Source: Lactarius indigo (lineage: Eukaryota > Basidiomycota > Agaricomycetes > Russulales > Russulaceae). Taken from it: a stretch of DNA of 64,000 bases. Position numbers and translations under genes: made by a program. The stretch is from the NCBI GenBank assembly GCA_025766275.1, contig JAFKAC010000003.1, positions 2,728,001 to 2,792,000 of the forward strand, given 5' to 3'. The notes under the pieces are model-generated. The model saw nothing but the letters and a program-made list of their open reading frames with translations. It had not been told where the DNA came from and made no database searches. How positions within the stretch are numbered: position 1 is the first letter of the stretch; every line of letters starts with the position of its first letter. Shown piece after piece: positions 44,801-55,636 of this stretch.

Positions 44801-46812
44801 TTTCAAATTGTCAGGACGTTCCTATTCCGGACGCTTAACTTCCTAGGCTCATGGGGACACGAAGCGAACGGAAGGTACCTCCGTCATCTGATGACGTCCC
44901 CAGTCCCTATATCCGCGGAGCGGGTCACCGAAGACTTGGTTCAGGGTTATCTCTTGTGAGTTCGTGCTCTCCCCCAACATTCTGCTGGTACTAAGCTCGC
45001 CATAGAGCTTCATTCCGAGCAGCTGTTCAAGGCAGCACAGACAAATTATTGGATGCCATTCAAATTTGCAGGGAACATACGCTCGGAGGACGGTTTCTTT
45101 TAAATGGTGCCGGTGCCCCACTCCGAAGTTCGACCCGACGACTGATGGATACTGCAATGACTGAGTTTTCGGTCTCGACGTGGGTTTTAGTCTTCCAGTT
45201 GGACAAACCCAATATACTGATTTACACAGGTTTCCACCGGATGTCGTCGGTCATTTGTCATCCCTTTTCGAGCATGTCTATGATCAACTACATCCTATTC
45301 TCCATCGCTTGGCCACTAGTGATGCAGTTGAGCTAGATGAGATAATAAATTATACTGACATGTTCCTCCTTTGGAGTTGCACTATCTCCTTCGGGAAGTA
45401 CCTTCATCGACCAAGTACGGCCTAGTTTAATGGCTTCCTCAGCTCGGTCTGACGTTATCTATGTTCCTTACATAGGGAATCCTTCTCCGGGTCTCGGTAC
45501 ACAAATCATTGGAACTATTGGCCCGTCATTCCTCTCCCGGGGCCCTGAAGACGCTCGCATCTTGAAGGTTTGTAGTGCTATGCTCGCCATTTTGGTCTCC
45601 GAGCTCCAATTCTACTCTGGGGAAGAAGCAAGCGATGGCCGAGAGTCGCATTTACAACGTATCGTCACGACTTATGTGGCGTTTGCACCTTCGTCAATAG
45701 GCAAGTCAGACAGCGTATAATGTTTCTGACCTGGGATCAATATTTTTGATAGAGCGGTGCGACTTTGACGAGAACATGGCGAGATTAATCCGGACACTCT
45801 CCCCTTCTGACTTTTCGTCGTGTCTCCAATTCGTCTCCGAAGCGCTGTCCGCTTGCGGGATGACGTCGGAGATGATGACCCGTCTTATTCGCCTCACATC
45901 GCTTGCCTTACACAATGCTCCACAAAGTATGCCCTTTCTCCCGGCTCGAGACAGATGGCTGATATGGGACTGCAGATACGCTGAAGATCGTCCAAGCATT
46001 TGACAAAATGTGCTTGGATGTTTTCGTAGGCAATGCGAAACTTTCCGATGCCCATATCACGCGCTCGTCGATATTGATTTTCATCAAAGACCTATGTTCC
46101 AAGAGAGTACGCTACTGCTCCCACGTGCTAGTATTTCTACTAATTCTTCGATCAGCCCGCTTCTCTTCGTTTGCAAAATTTAGTGTCTATCTGGGTCCTC
46201 CTCTCGAGATCTCTTGCGGGTTCCAAGGCACACGATACCGTAACGGATACTTGTCTATTCCACCACATCGTTTCCATCCTCAGTGCTCTCGTCCGTCTGC
46301 GTAGAGATCTCGTCGTCACCACACTCCCACATCTAGGCAACATAATGCGTCAACTGATTTTCGCTCTGCGTAGCCCACGTCCTATCCTCGGTGCAAAGCA
46401 GCATGCAATCGTCGCAGACACCCTTCCTACATGGGTAAATCCGTCTCGTCCCCTTGGAGTAGAAGAAAGCAAGGAGCTCTCCCGTTTTTTCACCTCACTC
46501 TCTGCAAAAACTTTGGTCAGAGTGCACGGCCCTTCTGCCGAGATTCAGAAACCCGAATCGCTCGCCCGGCCGCTGTCGAAGCACGTCGCGTGCGTTCTCC
46601 AAGCCTATCTAGACGCACTGAATGATCCGCTGTGTGTTTTGGCTGCGGACATCCGGCGAGAACTGCAGCCCGGATTGTTTGTCTTGTGCGATATCCTTAA
46701 CGACCACACCCGGGATGCACTCATGGTTGCTGCGCTTGACGTCGGAGGGAAGGCGGCCATGAAAGGCTTGTGGAAAGAGTACGAAAAGCAGCGATACATA
46801 GGGAAAGGCTAA
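41842..46812 (+). CDS. URB2: Nucleolar pre-60S assembly protein URB2/Npa2
   Basis: Large helical-repeat protein of early pre-60S particles, needed for 27S pre-rRNA processing with Npa1 and helicases. The N-terminus MYQDSVQSFVRALRAPTDPP leads into IANEAWYTTSFNVPRKAEII and ILDWCLTRLLKDGTRDS, a pattern seen at the start of fungal URB2. More than ten exons follow, giving a predominantly alpha-helical protein of about 1450 residues. The Urb2/Npa2 C-terminal domain closes it: FHHIVSILSALVRLRRDLVV, SKHVACVLQAYLDALNDPLC, ELQPGLFVLCDILNDHTRDA and MKGLWKEYEKQRYIGKG. I did not verify every intron. The C-terminal domain is the strongest evidence. Confidence 0.85.
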
Positions 46813-46888
46813 TCGTTATGCAAATATGTAGACACGACTGCCTCTGCACAGTAGTGGGATGTATTGTGGCATCTCGTATACGGAGATC

Positions 46889-48440
46889 TATATTCTGCGC
46901 ACGTATTGATCCTTATATGAGGAACGATTATCGGCTTTTGCTGCGGTTTTGACAAACCCAGCCGCCTTTTTCTCCCGAGCGAGGTCACGAAGGACGCCGA
47001 GGAGATCGTCGATGGCTTGTTCTGCAGTTTGAATGTGTAGGACCAGACGCGAACCCCCAAGAGACAACGGTCGTGGGAGCCTCTCCGCGCGCTCTGAAAT
47101 TTCAGTATAACTGGTGCCAATTGAAGAAGGATCGTAGAAAACCTTGTTTCAAGTGTGAGACATATACCTCCCCAACCGATTATTGGGGATGGGGACCAAA
47201 CACACCATGCACGTCTCCGTCTTCACGGTAATCTCCACACCGATTTCCAGCAGTCCACGTTCGAGTCTCTTGGCGAGTTGGTGGACAGACGTTAGTTTCG
47301 GGAAGTTATTGGTAAGGGCAAATGCCGCAGTTGCAGCGAGGAAGCCCGTCTGCCGCATCCCCCCGCCAAAAGTTTTCCTGAACCAGCGAGCGCGAGAAAT
47401 AAATGCCTTGTTCCCGATTAGACAAGAGCCAACAGGGGCACCTGGAAGGAGATGGTTCAGAGTGTTTCGTACGTTTTCTTATACCCGTTCACACTGACCG
47501 AGTCCCTTGCTGAAGCATGCGCTGATAGAGTCAAAGGGTTCACAAAGCACATCGAGTGGTGTGCCGGTCTCTATAGCAACGTGCCAGATGCGAGCACCAT
47601 CAAGATGCATTTTGATGCCGCGCTTGTGTGCATATTCAGAGATGCGGATGATCTCATCCTGTGGAAATATCGACCCATAGAGAGTGTTTTCTAGTTCTAT
47701 CACTTCGGTAAGGGCACTGAGGACGATTAATAGAAGCAAAAGAAAGAAGGGGGCAAGGAGCGCACAAGTGAATGTTATCATCCAAAACGATGAAGTTTTG
47801 GATGTCCTCGAGGGTCAGGTAGCGACCTTGGTTCCTCGGTCAGTTTGACGAACGGGAACTCTAGGGAAAGTACTAATGATGACTCGCCATTGGAAGGAAT
47901 GACCGGGATGGCCTGAGCGCCAGAGTTAAGAGCAATCCCGCCCGCCTCACAAGCGTAGATGTGGGAGCGATGATCGCAAAGGACAGAATACGGTGGCTGC
48001 TTGAGGTGGGTACGTATGGCCAACTGGTTGGACATGGTGCCAGAGGGAACGAACAGGGCAGCTTCCTTCCCAAACAGTCGCGCCATGTGCGCTTCAAGGG
48101 CAGCGGTGTTTGGGTCATGATAGACGTCATCTCCAAGTGAGGCCTGAATTGCGTATTCATACATCTCTTTGGAGGGTACTGGAACAGACGCATCGCCGCT
48201 CAGGATCCGCTTAGCAAATGTTAGGTGTAGCATACCTGTCAACGTATCCGCTATTCTCAAGAAAATATTAACTGAGAGTAATTTGGACGAGTAAACACAC
48301 CCACAGACAAAAGATCGGGACACAACCGATCGATGCTGTTCATTATCCCTGGCTTGGTCGGTCGCTATGACATCAAGTTTAGCAGGATCTGTGACGCTAT
48401 CCCTCCCTTTCGAAAAATCGCCTGACATCGCGGGTGCCAT
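46889..48440 (-). CDS. GLY1: Low-specificity L-threonine aldolase
   Basis: PLP enzyme that cleaves threonine to glycine and acetaldehyde in the cytosol. The protein begins MAPAMSGDFSKGRDSVTDPA. A 15 nt micro-exon (48250..48236) between exon 1 (ending 48305) and exon 3 (from 48178) is required to restore the family motif SDTLTVPSKEMYEYAI; all junctions are GT-AG and in phase. Then come ASLGDDVYHDP, FGKEAALFVPSGTMSNQLAI, the Asp/Arg of HLDGARIWHVAIETG, and the PLP-Lys in CFSKGLGAPVGSCLIG. The last exon ends DNRSSYKDQYVRRI. An upstream in-frame ATG would add about 53 low-quality residues and is not preferred. Confidence 0.9.
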
Positions 48441-48649
48441 GGTCAGAGAACTGATAAAAGAAATGACCCTTTCGTCCCATGTGTGCCTGTGGGAGAGTGC
48501 CTGGGAGACCGAAGGTCTGAATCTGAAATCTCCGAATCGCATCATCTCGGATCTATCGGGCCGGTGTTGTTCTCTGTTCTCATCTTCCTTCGTGTTCACT
48601 GTTCACTAGTTCACTCTCTGCGTTTTCTTAGTCTATACGCTGCCGTGGG
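48441..48649. promoter_or_regulatory. Divergent promoter of GLY1 and the small zinc-binding gene
   Basis: 209 bp between opposed starts; it contains the repeated tgttcactgttcactagttcact phrase near 48595. Shared regulation is inferred. Confidence 0.4.
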
Positions 48650-49046
48650 ATGGGGAATGTAAGTTTTTACCGCCTTCTCACACGCCACCAAACCAACCCC
48701 ATACAGGGTGCTAAGGCACAACAAAAGCGCGAACGCAATGCTGAGAGGAACGCACCAAAAGGCGCGAAGAGCCAGGCCAAGTCAAACGAGGCTGCGAAAA
48801 GTATTGTCTGCACAATTTGCAGACAGCCTTTTGTGAGTCCGTTTCTGTTCCTCTTAGCAGAGAGGTGCTAAGAGATTATGGTCCTATCACAGCTGGTGAC
48901 AACTAGGGCTCCCGCGTATGAAGATTCATGTTTCACTTGGGGCTACCCGTGTCTAACGCTTTCTTAACAATCTTAGTCTCGAGGAACATTCGCAGAAGAA
49001 GCACTCCAAACCAATGGCAGACTGTTTCCCAAATGCCCCGAAGTAA
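48650..49046 (+). CDS. Small zinc-binding protein (SERF-like N-terminus, zf-met2-type)
   Basis: Four exons (48650..48658, 48707..48832, 48893..48915, 48977..49046) give 75 residues. Exon 1 is only 9 nt and encodes MGN. The protein runs GAKAQQKRERNAERNAPKGA, then SIVCTICRQPFLVTTRAPAL, then EEHSQKKHSKPMADCFPNAP. The Cys-x2-Cys ... His-x4-His pattern is the known small eukaryotic C2H2-like family with a Lys/Ala-rich N-terminus. Its function is poorly known; plant and animal relatives are tiny nuclear/cytosolic proteins. Every junction is in phase only with this exon set, which supports the model despite its very short exons. Confidence 0.85.
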
Positions 49047-49249
49047 CACACGCTTTCTAGGTGATGCTGGCACGTTGCATACCCGTAAGACCTTTGATAG
49101 AGTATCTGGGGCGTATAGACGCACATCTACCGCTACTGTTCGGTTGGTTATATGAAGATGCAATCTACGCGTGAAGGAATGAGTTGCGTATCCCGTGCTG
49201 AGAGCCAGCTTGGGTACATCGGAACATACACCGTACGAGTACGTTGACT

Positions 49250-49654
49250 TCATAAACCAAATGCGCCTGTGGCTCCACTTGCGTTTGCACCAACGTTCTG
49301 TAACCGTTCTCCGACCTTCTTGTTCGCCTCAAAGAACTTGGCCACGCATCGGTCTATGCATACGCTCTCGCCCTTGTTAAGGTCCCCCTCGGCATACCGT
49401 GTGCTAATGCACTTGGCGTGACATGTTCTGAAAAGGTGGATGAGGGATAGGAAATTGTGAATAGGCCAAGGCTACTTGCGAGACAAGACGATTGAATATG
49501 TCGGTGACCATGTCCAACCTGGGGGGCTTGAACGTCAGCATTCCGTAGACGGTGATGCAGAGGGAATGGCGCCGCACTCTTGTATGGCCATTTCCACACG
49601 TTCCGGGTTTACTGAACCCGTAGGCGCGTTAGGGCTGCGACCGAACATCGACAT
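49250..49654 (-). CDS. TIM10: Mitochondrial intermembrane-space chaperone Tim10
   Basis: Small Tim chaperone that forms a hexamer with Tim9 and escorts carrier precursors to TIM22. Exons 49654..49578, 49518..49480 and 49427..49250 give 97 residues: [76 protein letters not shown]. The twin CX3C motifs are CHAKC and CIDRC. The second intron has a GC donor (GCAAGT) instead of GT; using the nearby GT breaks the frame before the first CX3C. The gene is divergent from UTP4. Confidence 0.92.
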
Positions 49655-49802
49655 TGTTTCTTTTTTTTTTCTTGAAAGAGCCCAACGTTGAGTGAAGGAT
49701 GGGTGTGTGTATGCGTGTGTTAGTGCCACGTGCAAGTCAATTTGTATCGGAATTGAATTGAATTGAAAAAGACGCGCAACCCGGAACGCTCTCAGACTGC
49801 CA
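49655..49802. promoter_or_regulatory. Divergent promoter of TIM10 and UTP4
   Basis: 148 bp between opposed starts. It contains a T-run, a gtgtgtgtatgcgtgtg tract and a short gaattgaattgaattg repeat just upstream of UTP4. Confidence 0.45.
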
Positions 49803-52681
49803 ATGGAAGGAACAACGACACTAGCAGTTCACAGATGTCGCTTTGTGGACTTTTCGCCCTCTTCCGTCACTGCGCTCGCATTTCCTCCTTTGCCGTTGCT
49901 TTCGACCAAAGGAAAACAAAAGGCGACCGCAGAGGACAGGGCATCAATGTTTGGCCCTCTCATAGTTGGTCGTGCGAACGGTAACATCGAGATCTACGAG
50001 TGGACTGGTTCGGTGTCGACTGCCGAAGCTCCTCAAGCCTGGGTGTTGAGGAAAGTGCGCAAACATTCACTTGCTTCTTTGATCTCACATCGACTGAATC
50101 GTTTCGTTTTTCAGACACTCTCTGGACCAATCCCGTCCAAAGTCGACTCACTCGCACTTACACTTAAGCATCCTGCCGACTTGCGGGGGGACGATGTACC
50201 ATCAATTTCTGACCTGCGCTTGTTCAGCACTGGCGGGGGCAGTGAATTAGTCGAGTGGGATATGGTGCACACGACTATCCGTGTAACGTGATCTTCATGG
50301 TCTCCGCGTACTCTTCTGACCCTTTCGATACAGAGGTCAATATCATCACAGGGTGGCTCTATTTGGTCCATTGCCGCAAACCCCGTATCGACAGTTCTCG
50401 CGCTTGGATGCGAGGACGGTTCCATACACCTTTTATCTTTAGAATACGACACCCTTCGACATCTTCGACGACTTGACCGGTCGAAAAGCCGCATTCTCAC
50501 CCTGGCTTGGGGACCGCCCTTTCTGCGAGGAAGTAGAGACCGTATTCCTACCACCCTTGACCAGGACGACAGTAGCGACGAAGACGAGGATGAATGGCAA
50601 GACTCCTGGGTCGTAGCAGGGTGCTCCGATAGCAGTCTGAGGAAGTGGGATGTTTACTCGGGGAGAATCCTTGATAGAATGGGCACAGACAAAGTCAAGG
50701 GAGAGAGGACACTGGTTTGGGCGGTTGGAGTTTTAGGGTAAATGAATCATCGCCTTCGCCCCGTCAATGACTACTCACACCACCCAGCGACGGTACGATT
50801 ATCTCCGGCGACTCTCTCGGAATGGTGAAGTTTTGGGACTCACGGACATGCACTCAATTACAAAGCTTCGAGGCCCATGGTGCAGATGTGCTCTGCTTAG
50901 TGGTCGGACCCGTGAGCGGCGCCCCCTACATTTACGTATCTTGGCTGATTACCTATAGGAGGGAACCTCAGTATACACGTCTGGAATTGACCAAAAAGTA
51001 TCGCAATTTTCTCTGATTAAATCTTCGTCAAAGGGCGACATAATCTCATCGTCCTCCGCAAAGTGGGTGCGAACTGCGACGAAAAGAATGCATTCCCACG
51101 ATGTGCGCGGCTTGTCCATGTGGCCGCCTTATTCACTTTTGCCCCCATCTCACCAACGTGCCTTCCGGACGGATATTGCACCTCTCCTTGTCTCTGGTGG
51201 ATTAGACATGTGTATCGTTGTGACTCCCGCCGCACTCCCAAGAAGCATCATTACGCGGGTCACCAACCCCCTAGCAACAAGCGTGACCGCGACATTTGAG
51301 GATGGTTACCATCGAAGGATTGCGTACTCCTCCGGTGCACATGGAACGGTTGGTCTGCATTTAGCGAAGGGGGCGCGGCTGGTGTTGAACACTGGCGATA
51401 CTGGCCTGACTGTCTGGCGCCTTCCGGAAAAGTCATCGGGCATAGAAGACTCAGAACTAGCACCTGTTGGGAAAATCCATGGCTGGAGCAAAGTGCTCGA
51501 AATGGACTTGCGGGTTCAAACGAATCTTGTTACTAGTGCAATATCAGGCGACGGGCAGTGGTTAGCCGTCTCCGACGCTTTCGAGACGAAATTATTCATG
51601 CTTCGAACAGAAGTACGTTCCCTTTTCGTGTCGTTGTATGCCATGTTGGTCATCACCAGCCATGCAGTCCTCGATAGATTTGAAGCCAGTGCGCGTTCGC
51701 GACTTTCAGACAATATTGAAAGAACGACTCCCAGATGTTCCATCGACATGCGGTGCTTCCGCTTTACTCTTTTCCCCCGACTGTTCGAAACTCATCGTAG
51801 CCACCACAACCGGCTTTGTCTTGGTCCTTGATCTCGTATCCGACCCGGTCTCTGCGAGGGTGCTTCGAAGATTCGATCAACACAGAAGCAGGAACTCACC
51901 AGTCGAAGGACGGACCTTGACCGGGCGAAGAAATGGTGCTGGTCACGGAGCAGATGTATTGGAACCTGAGCAGGATGCGCACGATTCTGACTCAAGAGAT
52001 GACGATATCGATGTCTGGCCCACCCATTTGGAGCCCCTACTGGCCACGATCACGCGCATGGCCGTAAGCCCAGACGGCCAATGGCTTGCGACCACCGATG
52101 ACTACATGCGCACGTACATCTTCAACCTCGACTCGGTGCAACACCACTCCTCCCTCCCTTCTTTCCCCCAACCCGCCCACGCGCTCGCTTTTGTGCCGAG
52201 CTCCCCGTCTCTGCTCATTCTCGGCTTCGCCAACAACAGCATCGAGATGTACGATGTCGAGGCGCGCCAATTTCCCGCTTGGTCCCGGGCGTTGTGCGCT
52301 GGACTCCCTAAACGCTTCACGCACCTGCACGATGCGATCCTTGGAGTCACGCTTGCGCCTGCGCCTGAAGACAGTACGACGGACCAGAGGAGTGAAAACG
52401 TTTTAGCGCTGTTCTGGGGGGCGACGTGGCTGTGCAAGGTGCAGTTTCATGCGCCAGTCGGGTGGGGAGGCTTTGAGAAGAAACGACGGAGACGACGCAG
52501 TGAAGCTGCCGAGCGTGACAGAGGCGTTGCGCACAACTTCAAACTTATCACGCAATACCGGCAGATATTACTGGCCGAGTTCCTTGCAGCTGGCGAGCTC
52601 GTCGTGGTGGAACGCCCCCTCACGGACGTGCTTGCCAGTCTCCCACCACCTTATTTCAAGCCAAAGTATGGAGCATCGTGA
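49803..52681 (+). CDS. UTP4: U3 snoRNP WD40 protein UTP4 (Cirhin)
   Basis: Component of the t-UTP/UTP-A subcomplex of the small-subunit processome in the nucleolus. It starts MEGTTTLAVHRCRFVDFSPS, as the family does. WD repeats follow: HGADVLCLVVGPEG, GGSELVEWDMVHTTIR, GDSLGMVKFWDSRTCTQLQS, SHDVRGLSMWPPYSLLPP, AISGDGQWLAVSDAFETKLF and ITRMAVSPDGQWLATTDDYM. An acidic insert (DQDDSSDEDEDEW) lies in the N-terminal propeller. The C-terminal part has a basic EKKRRRRRSEAAERDRG run and ends LTDVLASLPPPYFKPKYG, where family members bind partners. About six introns; those tested keep frame. Confidence 0.92.
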
Positions 52682-52945
52682 TTTCGTGTATGGAAAAAAA
52701 GTAATCTAATAACAAACAACCTACTATTACGGTCCCAATGCGTATTTCTGGGCTGAAATGCGTTCTAATCGTATCAGAAAGATGCGTATTGATAAAACAG
52801 TCAAACCAGATGTCTGGCTTTCGCTAGCCAGAATAAATATTAGGTCGTGAGGGGAGGAAGGTGCTAGCGCTACATGGTGGAGCGGAGGAAGGTCAGGGGG
52901 AATACTTAAAAGTAGGTGCTATTAATATGCGGCTCACCGCCGCAT

Positions 52946-53859
52946 TTAAAGCTGTTGTCCGATGTGTGCCTTAAGAGAGTCCTCTATGTCTTGCTTTTCG
53001 CTTTCTCTGTATTTCCGTGCGTCAGAACCAGCAACGAGGCATATGCGCAAAAGAAAAAAGACATACGCAGAATTGAGAATAGATAGGTAGAGGGTCCAGA
53101 AAACGCCACATGTTTGTTGGAATGGAACTCGATATGGTAGAGGCATGAAACGAAAATTGACAAACTATGGTGTCGTGGTTCAGCAGTGCCCAGAAAGGAT
53201 TGAGGGAAAGCGCAAAACAACCAACCTGCGCAGCGGGCCAGATCTTCCAGTTGGCTAACAAAGCCGGCTGGTAAATGTCTTTGAATCTGGCGCAAATATG
53301 TTCTGGGTCGCGACCTTCCATAATGCCCATAGAACCGAGAAAGACGGAGAGCTATGGTTCCCGTGTCAGCAGTCAGAAAACCACTAGAGGTACACGCGTT
53401 AGGATATGGACGCACACCGATGGGCGCCATAACAAGCTGGTCAACGACTACTCTCTTGGACAGCGCGGTAAAACCAGTCGATTTCCCTCCGTGCGAGGGA
53501 AGAGGAAACTTCAGCTCGAGAAATCTATTCCAGCGCCCAATGAGGGGACCTGCGACGCGTTAGTCATACCACTTTGCAGAGTAGAAGCACGTACTCATGC
53601 TGGCCCCGAAGTAGAAGAAGCGAAGTGTGCGCGGGATGTCATAATGGAAATCTGCCCTGCGGTCACTTGAAGAGTTGGTCTTGAAGAAAAAAATTAGTGT
53701 GAATGGAGGTGATTCGAATATAAATCGCACGATATATTGTGACAGTTGAGCAACGGCATCTCCAAGAGCAGTCAGAGCACCACCTGCAATGGCAAGAGTG
53801 CTGTAGGGATATGCCTCGAAAGATTGTTGATAAGCACGGGCGAGGGTGATACTAGACAT
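52946..53859 (-). CDS. Mpv17/PMP22-family membrane protein
   Basis: Four-helix protein of the inner mitochondrial or peroxisomal membrane (yeast Sym1 relatives). It starts MSSITLARAYQQSFEAYPYS and continues TLAIAGGALTALGDAVAQLS. The conserved DIPRTLRFFYFGASM segment and GPLIGRWNRFLELKFPLP follow. Then come VVVDQLVMAPIG, the GRDPEHICARFKDIYQPALL and ANWKIWPAAQ motif, NFRFMPLPYRVPFQQTCGVF and WTLYLSILNS. The last exon reads EKQDIEDSLKAHIGQQL. About five introns. The spacing of the W-x2-WP-x2-Q motif and of the PxxxR-x-P motif is as in the family. Substrate or channel activity is unknown. Confidence 0.88.
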
Positions 53860-54153
53860 AGTCAGCAAAGTCGAGGTGTGGTGCAGTGAGGAGCACACAC
53901 ACCAAGCGAGGGACACTCGCGATCACAATCACAATGGTGGCGTTCCCTTCACGTGATGGACGCGACAAATGTGACCATGTGACCCCCGCTCATCATGCCC
54001 ATTGCCTGCTCCCCTTGGAGTTCATTTTGTAGTTTTGTATTCCCATGGTATGTCATTCCTGACCAAGCTTGGTGTGACCCATATTTCAAATACATACAAA
54101 CCCACCATACCCCCTCATAACCCATAGCTCCGGGAGTTGACTGTACAATACAA

Positions 54154-55512
54154 CTAAGCGGCCCACTCGAGCGGCACACTCTTTACCACAACTACAATCA
54201 ATCCTAATAAAAAAGGTTTGTACTTCTCAGTGACGCAGAGTTTCGACACGTACCCCCAGTCGGTAATGGGTAGTCCCCCTGCCCTATCACGCGCAGAAGC
54301 GCATTGGTCCATCCGCTATGTGTAGTAACGGATATGTCTACAAAAAGGTACCGACGTGTGATCACCTGCGACAAACGAAGAGATGGATGTGAACGTACAG
54401 GTATTATCGCGGCCATTCTCAAATACTCGATCCAAGAATAATTTGGCCCGTCTCTCTGCACTCTCCTTGGTTTCGCGCTCCGGGGACCACAATACGTCCT
54501 CCTCTTCAAATCCTTCCTCAAAGGCGAAGCCAGGGAAATCTGAATGAATTTCTGACCGTGTCCTACGCTTGTCGCATGTGTGTTCACCATACTCCTCCCG
54601 ACAGTTCTGAACGAGAAGTCGGTTCGAACGCGTCAGTAAGTTACGCGGAAGGTGGGACGGTTGTTTTTCCAATACCTCCACAATAAGAGGCGTAATGTGC
54701 GCCGGAAGCACGTCGACGAACGTAAGTTCGAGAGTACGAATAGCTCTCGTAAGGGGACTGCAATAATATTCCCGAGGGATCGGAACACCTCGGAGTACCT
54801 CACGTTCCCAAGCGGCATGCGCGCTTCGGGCTTGTTCTTCGCCAATCGCAGTCAGGCGGGGGTCGGCTGCGTGAAGCGGAAGGTTAGACAACATTACAGT
54901 ATTGTGTGAGAATCGGAGAAACTTGAACAACGCACGTCCCCATCCAAGTTCACCATCCCCGTCTAGTAGAGCCCATTTCCTTTATCACTTGCTTTGAGTG
55001 GCCTGAGGTAACATCGCAACGAATACTACATACTCGTCCCATGCCTGTCCAAGTCAACGCTGCTCAGGGATGCAGCATGCACCGAAAAAGCTGCTTACTT
55101 TATGTCCATATTTGAACTCTGCAACGTTATCTACGGTATACCTGTGGGCGTACCGCAAATATGACGCAGCAAAGGTTACCTACGACTGCCTTCACCGTGC
55201 CTTCCGAGGAAAAGAACCTTGTACGAAATGGATTCCGAGCAAGTGGATTTCAAATCCTCGATCTCTCCCACAAACTGCGGCCATGATCTTGATAAAAGAC
55301 CAAAGAAATCTGGAGTCTACCCATAGGGTTCGAGTTGGTTGTGTCGCACAATCACGGCTGCGCTTACTGGATCAATGACGGTGGACGCAGCCGGTGGTGT
55401 ATCTTGGACAAAAAAACCTGAAACAACCTAGGAATGGACAAATGTAATAAGTAAACGGAGTGTTAGGCTGCAAAGGGAATGATGGTATCACCTCGTAAGT
55501 CCTTCCAGGCAT
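54154..55512 (-). CDS. Histidine phosphatase superfamily (phosphoglycerate mutase-like) protein
   Basis: Probable cytosolic phosphatase. The N-terminus MPGRTYEVFFVQDTPPAAST leads to the catalytic block VLFLGRHGEG, whose His is the phospho-acceptor. After splicing it continues DNVAEFKYGHKAWDEKWALL and DGDGELGWGPDPRLTAIGEE. REYYCSPLTRAIRTLELTF supplies the SPLxRxxxT motif. The second catalytic His is in ISVTTHSGWTNALLRVIGQ. The last exon (54203..54154) continues PTGGLIVVVVKSVPLEW. About nine short introns, all in phase where tested. The substrate is not identifiable. It is divergent from the GH15 gene. Confidence 0.87.
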
Positions 55513-55636
55513 GTTAGTGTGTTGATGAAGGAACTGAGATGTGTCAGGACCGGACCGAACATCCTTTGCGCAGCCTATATAAGACCCTGTGTGGTGCGCA
55601 AAACGCACCCACGCACTGATTGATTAGTACGCTGAT
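55513..55636. promoter_or_regulatory. Divergent promoter of the histidine phosphatase and GH15 genes
   Basis: 124 bp between opposed starts; a tatataagacc-like element (cctatataagacc, about 55576) could serve as a TATA box for the plus-strand gene. Confidence 0.5.
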
